DNA of 36,551 nucleotides from IMG/VR virus record IMGVR_UViG_3300025410_000049, positions 1 to 36,551 of that record; one strand, written 5' to 3'. This document shows positions 31,230-36,551 of the stretch, piece by piece; the first letter of the stretch is position 1, and each line of letters begins with the position of its first letter. Source of the DNA: a virus. A model generated the notes under the pieces. The model made no database searches. It had not been told where the DNA came from and was given only the letters and a program-made list of their open reading frames with translations. The position numbers were made by a program, and so were the translations under genes.

Positions 31230-31680
31230 TTATAAGTTCCTTTACTTGGTTGTAGGTTGCGATACAGGCGTTGAGCTTTCTGATGGCGAGGTCGCCATCG
31301 TCTGTGACGGCGACAAGAGATTTAGCAAACGTTGGGTCAAGTTGGGCGTTTGTGGAGTCAGATCCGCTGGGAGTGGTGGCATCTTTGGAGGGGCATACGG
31401 GGGACTTAGTTTTGACGTAGAGCTGCAACTTACCAGTAGCAATGTCAGCATCACGTTGAGCAATCTGTTTCTTAGCATCATTTTGCACCTTTGAGAGTTG
31501 GGTTGATAGGTCTGATATCTTTCCGTTGAGTTCTTGCTCCGTCATCCGAGCCGCCGCGTTTGCCTCATCTATTGCGCCTTGAACATTTTGCCGCTCTTCT
31601 TCATAACCAGCGTGATGGCCATAAGTATAAGATCCAACAATAATCCCAATAGCAGCCAAGACTGCGTATAAATACATCAT
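31207..31680 (-). CDS. Rz-like inner-membrane spanin (157 aa)
   Basis: The N-terminal signal-anchor MMYLYAVLAAIGIIVGSYTY is followed by a periplasmic helix with heptads (EERQNVQGAIDEANAAARM, QELNGKISDLSTQLSKVQ) and a C-terminal LNACIATYNQVKELI. This is the i-spanin layout: one inner-membrane anchor and a coiled coil that reaches across the periplasm to the outer-membrane lipoprotein Rz1 for fusion of membranes at lysis. The stop of the upstream holin candidate overlaps its ATG (ATGA). An Rz1 frame is nested within (31242-31481), which strongly supports the call. Confidence 0.88.
   Translation of the reverse strand: MMYLYAVLAAIGIIVGSYTYGHHAGYEEERQNVQGAIDEANAAARMTEQELNGKISDLSTQLSKVQNDAKKQIAQRDADIATGKLQLYVKTKSPVCPSKDATTPSGSDSTNAQLDPTFAKSLVAVTDDGDLAIRKLNACIATYNQVKELINGSPTTR
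31242..31481 (-). CDS. Rz1-like outer-membrane spanin lipoprotein, nested in Rz
   Basis: A 79-residue frame entirely inside the Rz gene in another frame. It has a signal peptide MMLRNRLLNVMLTLLLVSC with lipobox L16-V-S-C19. The mature part is proline-rich (KLSPPYAPPKMPPLPADL), as expected for an o-spanin. The ATG is preceded by AAGGTG. Lipid-modified Cys19 should anchor it in the outer membrane, with the rest bridging to Rz. The embedded architecture is known from lambda-type Rz/Rz1 pairs; here the whole Rz1 gene lies within Rz. Confidence 0.9.
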   Translation of the reverse strand: MMLRNRLLNVMLTLLLVSCSSTSKLSPPYAPPKMPPLPADLTPQTPNLTQRLLNLLSPSQTMATSPSESSTPVSQPTTK

Positions 31681-32072
31681 AGTGGAGGCCTTTCGTTTGG
31701 GTTACCAAAACTGGATTTTGGCGTAAAAGTCTGCACAGATCCTACAGAACTTTGTACGGGAGCCGGGGGCGCAGGTAATAATGTGGTTGATTTAGAAATA
31801 TAGTTAGCCAAGATAGTTAATAACTGTCCGCCTATCAAAGTCAATACACCAAATATTTGCTTATCCGCCGGAGCTTCATTGAACAAAGGCTGCTCAGTAA
31901 ATACTATGCTATAGCCAAAAAGTACTACGATAAATACCAAAGCTATGCTGAACGACTTGATTACAAATCGTTTGGTGTCGGCATCTTTTTCTTCAGGGCT
32001 TTGCATTGGGTCTAAAGTATTCGGGGCAAGTTTGCGTAGCCACGCAAAGAGGCGGTTTGCAATCATCATCAC
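31677..32072 (-). CDS. Putative holin, two membrane helices (131 aa)
   Basis: Two hydrophobic segments are visible: residues about 36-58 (FVIKSFSIALVFIVVLFGYS) and about 74-94 (FGVLTLIGGQLLTILANYIS). The N-terminus is charged (DADTKR) and the C-terminal tail is Pro/Ser-rich. With Rz/Rz1 and endolysin immediately downstream and overlapping, this is the best holin candidate in the window; no family signature was recognised. The start is one of three successive ATGs (MMMIANRL). It begins inside the 3' end of the lipoprotein gene 31993-32157 in another frame. Confidence 0.65.
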   Translation of the reverse strand: MMMIANRLFAWLRKLAPNTLDPMQSPEEKDADTKRFVIKSFSIALVFIVVLFGYSIVFTEQPLFNEAPADKQIFGVLTLIGGQLLTILANYISKSTTLLPAPPAPVQSSVGSVQTFTPKSSFGNPNERPPL

Positions 32073-32157
32073 TCCAGTGTTTTGGGTTTTGGCAGTGATA
32101 GCGGTAGCGGTCTTCGCACCCTGCTAATAACATAATCAATAAAACGCATATTCTCAT
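31993..32157 (-). CDS. Small Cys-rich lipoprotein overlapping the holin candidate (54 aa)
   Basis: The frame starts on the ATGA of the upstream small membrane gene and encodes MRICVLLIMLLAGCEDRYRY followed by a short periplasmic part. The lipobox is L-A-G-C14, and four further cysteines (C22, C33, C38, C44) lie in HCQNPKHW...DDCKPPLCVATQTCPEY. Lipid anchoring by signal peptidase II is expected, with two disulfides possible. Similar short lipoproteins occur near lysis genes in related phages, in my recollection; function unknown. The 3' third overlaps the holin gene by 80 bases in another frame, which makes it easy to miss. Confidence 0.68.
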   Translation of the reverse strand: MRICVLLIMLLAGCEDRYRYHCQNPKHWSDDDCKPPLCVATQTCPEYFRPNAKP

Positions 32158-32345
32158 TTCTCTTTCTGAGCCTCAAGTTCTTTTTTAAGTTTCTCAATTC
32201 TCTTTAAATCGTGTGCAATCAATATCCGCTCTTGCTGAATATCCATGTACAAAAATCCCAAGACGGGAAGAATCAAAACAAATAACAACGCTAATATGAT
32301 TATCGTTATTACATACCCCCATGTGCCATCCGATTTATTGCCCAC
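32154..32345 (-). CDS. Small single-span membrane protein with coiled-coil tail (63 aa)
   Basis: From a GTG at 32345 (CAGGACTGAT upstream) the protein reads VGNKSDGTWGYVITIIILAL, continues the membrane span (FVLILPVLGFLY) and ends in a charged helix, LKRIEKLKKELEAQKEK. A TTG at 32408 gives a 21-residue longer version overlapping the upstream gene by 100 bases, which is less likely. The N-terminus should be periplasmic or short cytosolic, and the helix may pair with the coiled coil of the preceding gene. It ends with an ATGA overlap into the lipoprotein gene. Confidence 0.6.
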   Translation of the reverse strand: MGNKSDGTWGYVITIIILALLFVLILPVLGFLYMDIQQERILIAHDLKRIEKLKKELEAQKEK

Positions 32346-33013
32346 ATCAGTCCTGCCATATAAATTGCCACTATGATCACCGCCACTGTGCAAGCACTCA
32401 TAAACCAAGCCCTGTCAGCCATCTCCCTAGCATCTGCTTCTTTCTGTCTTTTCTTTCTAAGCTCGGCTTGTCTAGCCATTTCTTGTTTTGTCTTTACAGT
32501 CCCGATCATCTCATTGACCCGGCTATATAAATTCTTTAACTCCGGCGGAACATGGTAAATCATATACTCCGTCAGGTTAACACGCATTTCTTCTAATTGA
32601 GTTTTAGCCATTACCAATCGAATCGCTATCTCATACGTCTCACCGTCCGGGTCATAGATCTTCTCTATCCGCTCCTCCTCAGTTCTTATAGCATCTGCAC
32701 AAGCTTTGTAATTTCTAAAAAAAGCTACCAGCTTATCCCCAATCTCAGTGTAAATGGCTTGCTCATCAAACTTAACCTTCTCAGCCTTCTTCGGTCTTAT
32801 GTCTTGCAGAGTTTTCTGTTCTTTCTTTGGCTCTGCAAATAAGGATGTGATCCATCCCCATAAACCCGTTACCTCTTTACCTATCTGCTTGACTTCACCA
32901 ATTGTCTTTTGTACATCTTTTACAAGCGCCTTGCCTTCGTTGTACATACTGCACAACTCTTTGACCCCTGCAAAAGCAGCATTGGCAGCCTGGAAAAGAA
33001 GTAAGAATTCAAT
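32309..33013 (-). CDS. Coiled-coil membrane-anchored protein, possible ATT start (234 aa)
   Basis: A long helical protein with heptads (VKQIGKEVTGLWGW, EEERIEKIY, KTKQEMARQAELRKKRQKE) and a C-terminal membrane helix (about 20 residues, FMSACTVAVIIVAIYMAGLM). The frame remains open upstream of the TTG at 32956, giving KIEFLLLFQAANAAFAGVKE, yet no ATG, GTG or TTG precedes it. An ATT at 33013 lies one base after the upstream stop with GAGG 10 bases before it, making a rare ATT start plausible. The TTG at 32956 (215 aa) and the ATG at 32947 are alternatives. Function unknown; located between the oxygenase and the lysis genes. Confidence 0.6.
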   Translation of the reverse strand: MEFLLLFQAANAAFAGVKELCSMYNEGKALVKDVQKTIGEVKQIGKEVTGLWGWITSLFAEPKKEQKTLQDIRPKKAEKVKFDEQAIYTEIGDKLVAFFRNYKACADAIRTEEERIEKIYDPDGETYEIAIRLVMAKTQLEEMRVNLTEYMIYHVPPELKNLYSRVNEMIGTVKTKQEMARQAELRKKRQKEADAREMADRAWFMSACTVAVIIVAIYMAGLMWAINRMAHGGM

Positions 33014-33014
33014 T

Positions 33015-33560
33015 TTATCTAAACCTCGGTCCTGATAACCACATAGTTGAAGAATACCTTACACCTTTTGTGACTGGCGTAACTCTGTGTTCTAGCACAG
33101 AAGGAAATGCAATAAGCGAACCTTTTTTAAGTTCTGGTGTAAATTCACCATAAAGACGAATTTGTAATTCGCCCCCTTCAAACTCGCTAGGGTCATTCAT
33201 TAAACAAATAACCGTAATTTTTCGATCTGTAGGCGCACCCGACAAAGGGAAATTATCAACGTGCCAATTGTATTTTTGATTGATACCGTACTCTGCAAAT
33301 TGCACAGCTTCATGGTCATTAACTTCCCAACCCCAACTACAATCCACGTTTGCCAAAAGCGCATATTTATACATCATATGCCCAAACCAATTTTCTTTAT
33401 CAGAAAATCTAATAGTTGTATTGCGTTGAGAGTGGTCTACGTTATCTGACTTGATACCCATAGTAGCGTTTCTTGTTGGTAAAAGCATGTACTCTGCAAA
33501 TGCCTTATCGCAATCCTCAATAGATGCTTGACCTAAATACCAAATGGGTAAATGCGACAT
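33015..33560 (-). CDS. 2OG-Fe(II) dioxygenase, prolyl-4-hydroxylase-like
   Basis: A 181-residue enzyme with the whole facial triad: H100-x-D102 in NWHVDNF and distal H158 in VLEHRVTP. R168 in GVRYSSTMW binds 2-oxoglutarate. The surrounding SEFEGGELQI and KGSLIAFPS strands are typical of the phage/cyanophage PKHD group. The enzyme would hydroxylate a protein or small substrate with O2 and 2-oxoglutarate; targets could be the collagen-like tail fibre nearby (GPT repeats), but this is speculation. Short gap to the small tail gene upstream (33564) and 1 base before the next gene. Confidence 0.9.
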   Translation of the reverse strand: MSHLPIWYLGQASIEDCDKAFAEYMLLPTRNATMGIKSDNVDHSQRNTTIRFSDKENWFGHMMYKYALLANVDCSWGWEVNDHEAVQFAEYGINQKYNWHVDNFPLSGAPTDRKITVICLMNDPSEFEGGELQIRLYGEFTPELKKGSLIAFPSVLEHRVTPVTKGVRYSSTMWLSGPRFR

Positions 33561-33563
33561 AAT

Positions 33564-33782
33564 TTATTCTGGTAATTTAATGGCTTGTAAATCGCTAGTG
33601 CTTGTGGCATTAGAAATAGCAGTTCGGTCAGAATTCAATTGCGCTAAAAAAGTTGCATCATCTGGGGTGTTAGTAATACCTACCAAAGTATTCGCAGCTC
33701 TTTCTTTGGCAACTGAAACTGCAGCGGCGTTATAACGTTCCAAATGAATAGCTTTGGCTTTATTTAAATTAACGGTGATCAT
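33564..33782 (-). CDS. Small tail-associated protein (72 aa)
   Basis: The product begins MITVNLNKAKAIHLERYNAA and continues with DDATFLAQLNSDRTAISNAT and a DLQAIKLPE end. This order, strand VN(L/M)xKAKxIHLERxN then helical region and a LxAIxLPE finish, is a well-known small protein found beside phage tail fibre genes, possibly related to tail assembly chaperones or fibre-attachment proteins. The ATGA overlaps the upstream gene; 3 bases separate it from the oxygenase. Role inferred only from neighbours. Confidence 0.65.
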   Translation of the reverse strand: MITVNLNKAKAIHLERYNAAAVSVAKERAANTLVGITNTPDDATFLAQLNSDRTAISNATSTSDLQAIKLPE

Positions 33783-34090
33783 TGTATTTGCTCCTCTTTT
33801 CTAAGAATTGGCGTATTGTCAGAAGTCCAACCACTTATAGCGTAATATGAACCGTAGCCATAATTAGCACCTGCTCCGTGTGGTTGAGAAAAATCTGCCT
33901 CCCATGCCGCAAGATACATTGCATCTGCCCCCGTTGGTACATCTGCTTTATTCATAATAATATAAGGCACTGATGGCGGTACATCTTTTAAAGCAATTTG
34001 CTCTACGGTTAGTCCGCAATTCATATTTGGGTATATAACGACTATTTCACCTTCTAGCGTTTGATGTGGGTAAACAATTACTTGGTCCAT
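33779..34090 (-). CDS. Small tail-associated protein (103 aa)
   Basis: A beta-rich protein that starts MDQVIVYPHQTLEGEIVVIY, carries NCGLTVEQIALKDVPPSVPY (in pieces) and AWEADFSQPHG, and ends with Tyr/Gly-rich GAGANYGYGSYY. This CGLTxEEIAxKDVPxGxPY pattern, paired with the next KAKxIHLERxN protein, is a repeated two-gene arrangement after tail fibre genes in phages. It may be a tail-fibre-associated or assembly protein; no activity is assigned. The ribosome site AAAAGGATAC follows the fibre gene end. Confidence 0.65.
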   Translation of the reverse strand: MDQVIVYPHQTLEGEIVVIYPNMNCGLTVEQIALKDVPPSVPYIIMNKADVPTGADAMYLAAWEADFSQPHGAGANYGYGSYYAISGWTSDNTPILRKEEQIQ

Positions 34091-34105
34091 TTTGTATCCT
34101 TTTAA

Positions 34106-35260
34106 TTAAGCAAATGCTGCCATACTATACGCTGCTGGAACTTGTACGTATGCTCCAGTAACTCCCGCATTTCCAACTTGTACAGAACTTGTACTTGGGT
34201 TTTGAAACAAACCAATTGCAGGGGTATTATTAATACCATAACCTGATGCCACTACAGCAGGGGTACCAGATAAACTTGTTAAAAAAGTAACTGTATATGT
34301 AGCGCTAGAAACTGAAACGCTAGCCACATTAAGTGTATTTATGATAGTCCCTGAAGAATCAAAGTATGCCCATGCTCTTAGCGTATTATTTCCAGAAGGT
34401 CCAGTTGGCCCAGTTGGTCCAGTCGGCCCGGTAGGACCTGTTCCACCAGGAGAACCTGTAGGTCCAGTAGGTCCAGGAGAACCTGTTGGTCCAGTAGGTC
34501 CAGTAGGTCCAGTAGGTCCAGTAGGTCCAGTAGGGCCTGATATACCCACAGACCAAGTTCCATCACCTCTTAAGAAATTTCCACTAGACGGCGTACCCGT
34601 TACAACTGGAATAGCTGTTGAGCTGCTAACCAATGTTCCAGATATTGGTAATGTTACGTTTGTAGCCGCTGTTGCTGTTAATGTTGTGTTGTATGCACCA
34701 GAAGTGGTTAAGTTACCACCTAAAGTAATTGTTTTAGATCCATTGTTTACCCCTGTTCCGCCGTAAGTAGGGCCAATAATTCCAGCATTCCAAGTGCCTG
34801 TCGTGACCGTTCCAAGCGTTATGGTACCAGGTAAATAATTACTTAGAGTATAAAAACCTGCGCCATTTCCTGTAACGTTTGACGCGTCGCAAAAACATTG
34901 CGTTGTTGTATTAGCAACTACGTTAAAAGATTGTGAACCACCCGTTGCGGACATGGTTACTGTTTGTCCAGTTAAATTAACAACCGTATAAAGCTTATTT
35001 ACTAAAGGCGCAACGATTGTTACTGTAGAGCTAGGCGTACCTGTAAACACCAAAACAGCATTACGCTGATCGTCTAATGTGCCGTTAAAGTTAGTAAGTG
35101 TGTATGTGGTTAAACCAGTTAAACTAACCGCCCCCACGCCGGTAATAGCTTGCTCCAGTAAAGTACCTATGTTGGTATTTGTAGTTTGACCCCATGTACC
35201 GGACTGATCTCCCGTGCCCATTAAAGCTAGTTTTAGAGATGTTGAGTATGTAGTTGACAT
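34106..35260 (-). CDS. Tail fibre with collagen-like repeats (384 aa)
   Basis: The N-terminus [20 protein letters not shown], then [20 protein letters not shown], is a common anchor at the start of phage fibres. Beta-structured repeats follow ([26 protein letters not shown]), then a linker ([10 protein letters not shown]). A 49-residue collagen-like block of G-P-T triplets lies at about residues 242-290. The C-terminal head (residues 291-384) ends in [21 protein letters not shown] trimeric fibre in which the GPT segment is a triple helix and the C-terminal domain binds the receptor is likely. Host specificity probably lies in the last 100 residues. Confidence 0.85.
   Translation of the reverse strand: MSTTYSTSLKLALMGTGDQSGTWGQTTNTNIGTLLEQAITGVGAVSLTGLTTYTLTNFNGTLDDQRNAVLVFTGTPSSTVTIVAPLVNKLYTVVNLTGQTVTMSATGGSQSFNVVANTTTQCFCDASNVTGNGAGFYTLSNYLPGTITLGTVTTGTWNAGIIGPTYGGTGVNNGSKTITLGGNLTTSGAYNTTLTATAATNVTLPISGTLVSSSTAIPVVTGTPSSGNFLRGDGTWSVGISGPTGPTGPTGPTGPTGPTGSPGPTGPTGSPGGTGPTGPTGPTGPTGPSGNNTLRAWAYFDSSGTIINTLNVASVSVSSATYTVTFLTSLSGTPAVVASGYGINNTPAIGLFQNPSTSSVQVGNAGVTGAYVQVPAAYSMAAFA
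34391..34537. repeat. 9-base collagen-like repeat block (49 GPT-type residues)
   Basis: 147 bases of tandem GGTCCAGTA-like units (plus strand), encoding GPT/GSP/GGT triplets on the minus strand. Some GTCCAGTAG copies are perfectly repeated, so slippage could change the length between isolates. The repeat also produces an antisense GPV-rich frame, which is not a gene. Confidence 0.85.
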
Positions 35261-35269
35261 GATAAGTCC

Positions 35270-36271
35270 TTACTGGGTATTATTTATTAAAGTCCAAGGG
35301 GTTGTTTCAGAGTCGTTTATATTGTTCCAAATAACAATAGGCGTTAATCCAAGTGGCGTGTTTATGGTTGTTGTAATGCTGATTGACCCAGCAAATGGAG
35401 CCATACCAAACATAAAGTCCCCAGGCATTGCGTAGCCTGTAACCGTAACAATTTTACCACCCCATATTGGGTCTTGTACATCTGAAATTGTTGACCATCC
35501 CCTGGTTTGGGTTGATTCCAGAATAGATAAAGCCTCAATAATGCTTGCCTGAAACGCAGAATTGACTGTATTGCTATCGGCTGAGCTTATAGATTCAGAT
35601 ACATTGAATGGGAATACAAACGGAGCGACATAAGAATCACCAGATGTAACCGCCTCTATTGTTGCAAAGAAATAAGCTGACCCAATTGTCTCTTGATCTG
35701 CACTTGTTACCGCCTCTACGATACCGAAATAGAAAACATCCTGCTCTGAGTCTGTATTGTTAGCTGTTAGTGCTTCTGTGATCGCCTCTTTAAACTGGGC
35801 AGCAAATAACTGTGTATCGGCGGGTGAGAGGTTTTCACTGATGGATTCTAAGAACGCACTGATCTGAGTGCTGGAGTCGGCGATTGTTGTGGCTTCGGTC
35901 CTAGTCAGGTTGAACTGGGCGGCTATAGACTCTGTCTCGGCACTTGTTAGGGCTTCGGTGAGCGATGTTAAGAACTGCGCTGTAATGGTCGGTGTGTCTG
36001 CAGAAGTCCAGGCTTCAGTGATTGAGTCTAGATATGCAGATGTTTGAGTGCTTGAGTCCGCCTGAGAGATACCCTCGACTATGCCCTCGTAGAAGACATC
36101 GACTTCGGAATCGGTATTGTTAGACGTTAAAACCTCCGTGATGGAGGTCAGGAAAGCTGCAGTATCGACGTAGTTGTCGCCTAGTCCCGAGTCTTCAGTA
36201 ATGGATAGGGGATAGTAATTCCCGCCAAGCGCAGCGAAGGGTGACTGAGCAAAAGCGGAAATTCCATACAT
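35270..36271 (-). CDS. Tail/virion protein with 20-residue repeats (333 aa)
   Basis: The start MYGISAFAQSPFAALGGNYY is a short conserved-looking anchor. About 12 tandem 20-residue units follow, such as SLTEALTSAETESIAAQFNL and SITEAWTSADTPTITAQFLT, with period 60 bases. A globular end follows with GWSTISDVQDPIWGGKIVTV. Units 2-3 and 8-9 share NNTDSE-x-DVFY-x-GIVE, so a larger duplication is visible. Acidic, Thr/Ser-rich, probably a structural spacer near the fibre; similar repeat proteins in related phages are called virion proteins. No homology to a named protein can be given. Confidence 0.7.
   Translation of the reverse strand: MYGISAFAQSPFAALGGNYYPLSITEDSGLGDNYVDTAAFLTSITEVLTSNNTDSEVDVFYEGIVEGISQADSSTQTSAYLDSITEAWTSADTPTITAQFLTSLTEALTSAETESIAAQFNLTRTEATTIADSSTQISAFLESISENLSPADTQLFAAQFKEAITEALTANNTDSEQDVFYFGIVEAVTSADQETIGSAYFFATIEAVTSGDSYVAPFVFPFNVSESISSADSNTVNSAFQASIIEALSILESTQTRGWSTISDVQDPIWGGKIVTVTGYAMPGDFMFGMAPFAGSISITTTINTPLGLTPIVIWNNINDSETTPWTLINNTQ
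35490..36205. repeat. 60-base tandem repeats (12 units, diverged)
   Basis: The coding repeat with period 60 described for the 333-residue protein. Units are diverged at DNA level but keep the S-x-T-E-A-x-T-x-A-D pattern. Units 2-3 and 8-9 are closest to one another. Confidence 0.7.
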
Positions 36272-36273
36272 GA

Positions 36274-36441
36274 TTAGCTTGCTGTGGTTTCAGCAGGTGG
36301 TGTGTTATTGGCGGCGGGCTGTTGTGCCTGCACTTCCTTATTGACCAACTCGACGATTTGGAATACCTCTTGGAACGGCTTTGTCCAAATGTAAGACATG
36401 ATTGCGTTAAGGGTTTGTACGGATAGTTTTATTTCTTGCAT
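36274..36441 (-). CDS. Small protein of unknown function (55 aa)
   Basis: From the ATG at 36441 (ACAGGGA seven bases upstream) the protein reads MQEIKLSVQTLNAIMSYIW, then TKPFQEVFQIVELVNKEV, with a Pro/Ala/Thr-rich end. The longer TTG start at 36471 is less likely because it overlaps the upstream gene and lacks a better ribosome site. The first part is helical; the tail AQQPAANNTPPAETTAS is disordered. It sits directly upstream of the repeat protein (2-base gap), so it is co-translated. Function unknown. Confidence 0.6.
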   Translation of the reverse strand: MQEIKLSVQTLNAIMSYIWTKPFQEVFQIVELVNKEVQAQQPAANNTPPAETTAS

Positions 36442-36442
36442 A

Positions 36443-36550
36443 TTAATTCCCTGTAGGTTGGTTAAGTTCAATGTATCGCAGTAATACCACGACCACGGAA
36501 ATTATAATGCCCACTAACATCTGGTGAACAGGAGTCAGCGGAAAGACAAA
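36443..36550 (-). CDS. Small membrane protein, partial at right edge
   Basis: A frame open to the window edge on the minus strand encodes FVFPLTPVHQ, then MLVGIIISVVVVLLRYIEL, ending NQPTGN at the stop 36443-36445. One membrane span is evident. An ATG at 36520 could start a 25-residue peptide, but the frame continues upstream, so a longer gene cut by the window edge is more likely. It runs 1 base short of the next start, like the operon neighbours. Confidence 0.4.
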   Translation of the reverse strand, partial: FVFPLTPVHQMLVGIIISVVVVLLRYIELNQPTGN

Positions 36551-36551
36551 T

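Noticed and set aside
34391-34537. Short tandem repeats resembling a CRISPR array
   Set aside because: Nine-base units without spacers, in frame, coding G-P-T triplets; no cas1/cas2. The Cas4-like gene is in the replication block.
34341-34766. Rightward open frame rich in GPV triplets
   Set aside because: It is the antisense of the collagen-like fibre; the 9-base repeat forces an open, collagen-like frame on the other strand. No ribosome site, and it opposes the operon.

Overview
The window looks like about 36.5 kb of a tailed, T7-like (podovirus-type) double-stranded DNA phage with no sign of lysogeny: I found no integrase, repressor/attachment-site pair or tRNA. The host is probably a Gram-negative bacterium, because there is a two-component spanin pair whose outer partner is a lipoprotein. 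The gene set (short-tail nozzle-like protein, giant internal virion proteins, PrimPol/DUF927 replicase, family A polymerase, Cas4-like nuclease, EWVGLT mini-genes) resembles what I know of uncultured freshwater phages. That habitat assignment is inference.

Layout. Two gene blocks converge on an intrinsic terminator at 16356-16382. The rightward block (1-16300) opens with the last codons of a VWA-like protein cut by the window edge. It continues with three unknown genes, a VRR-NUC nuclease and a winged-helix/coiled-coil protein. From 3269 to 7226 there is a dense array of about 20 mini-genes, mostly overlapping by ATGA. Replication and recombination genes follow: family A DNA polymerase with proofreading domain, Cas4-like nuclease with four cysteines, HNH-like protein, SNF2-type helicase, a conserved phage protein, a HTH protein, a putative ssDNA-binding protein and a PrimPol-DUF927 primase-helicase.

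The leftward block (36551-16381) holds virion and lysis genes. In transcription order these are small membrane proteins, a 20-residue-repeat protein, a collagen-like tail fibre, two small tail-associated proteins, a 2OG-Fe(II) oxygenase, three small membrane/lipoprotein genes and a tightly overlapped lysis cassette (holin candidate, Rz, nested Rz1, GH19 endolysin). A nozzle/stabilisation-like protein, two low-complexity virion proteins around a GNAT-like gene, and a 2,235-residue protein carrying an HESGH motif complete it. The last three large proteins sit where T7 has its internal core (gp14-gp15-gp16), so an ejection role is proposed. Capsid, portal and terminase are not in the window.

The most unusual structure is the mini-gene array at 4197-6303. 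Eight consecutive genes end in an almost identical K(D/E)(K/R)N(T/I) tail. The DNA for that tail is also the Shine-Dalgarno site and, through ATGA, the start codon of the next gene. Six copies of an EWVGLT domain recur within the array, and a three-gene segment looks duplicated. A second unusual signal is a hairpin, GTAGTC-N4-GACTAC, found four times in the rightward block, twice directly after a stop codon.
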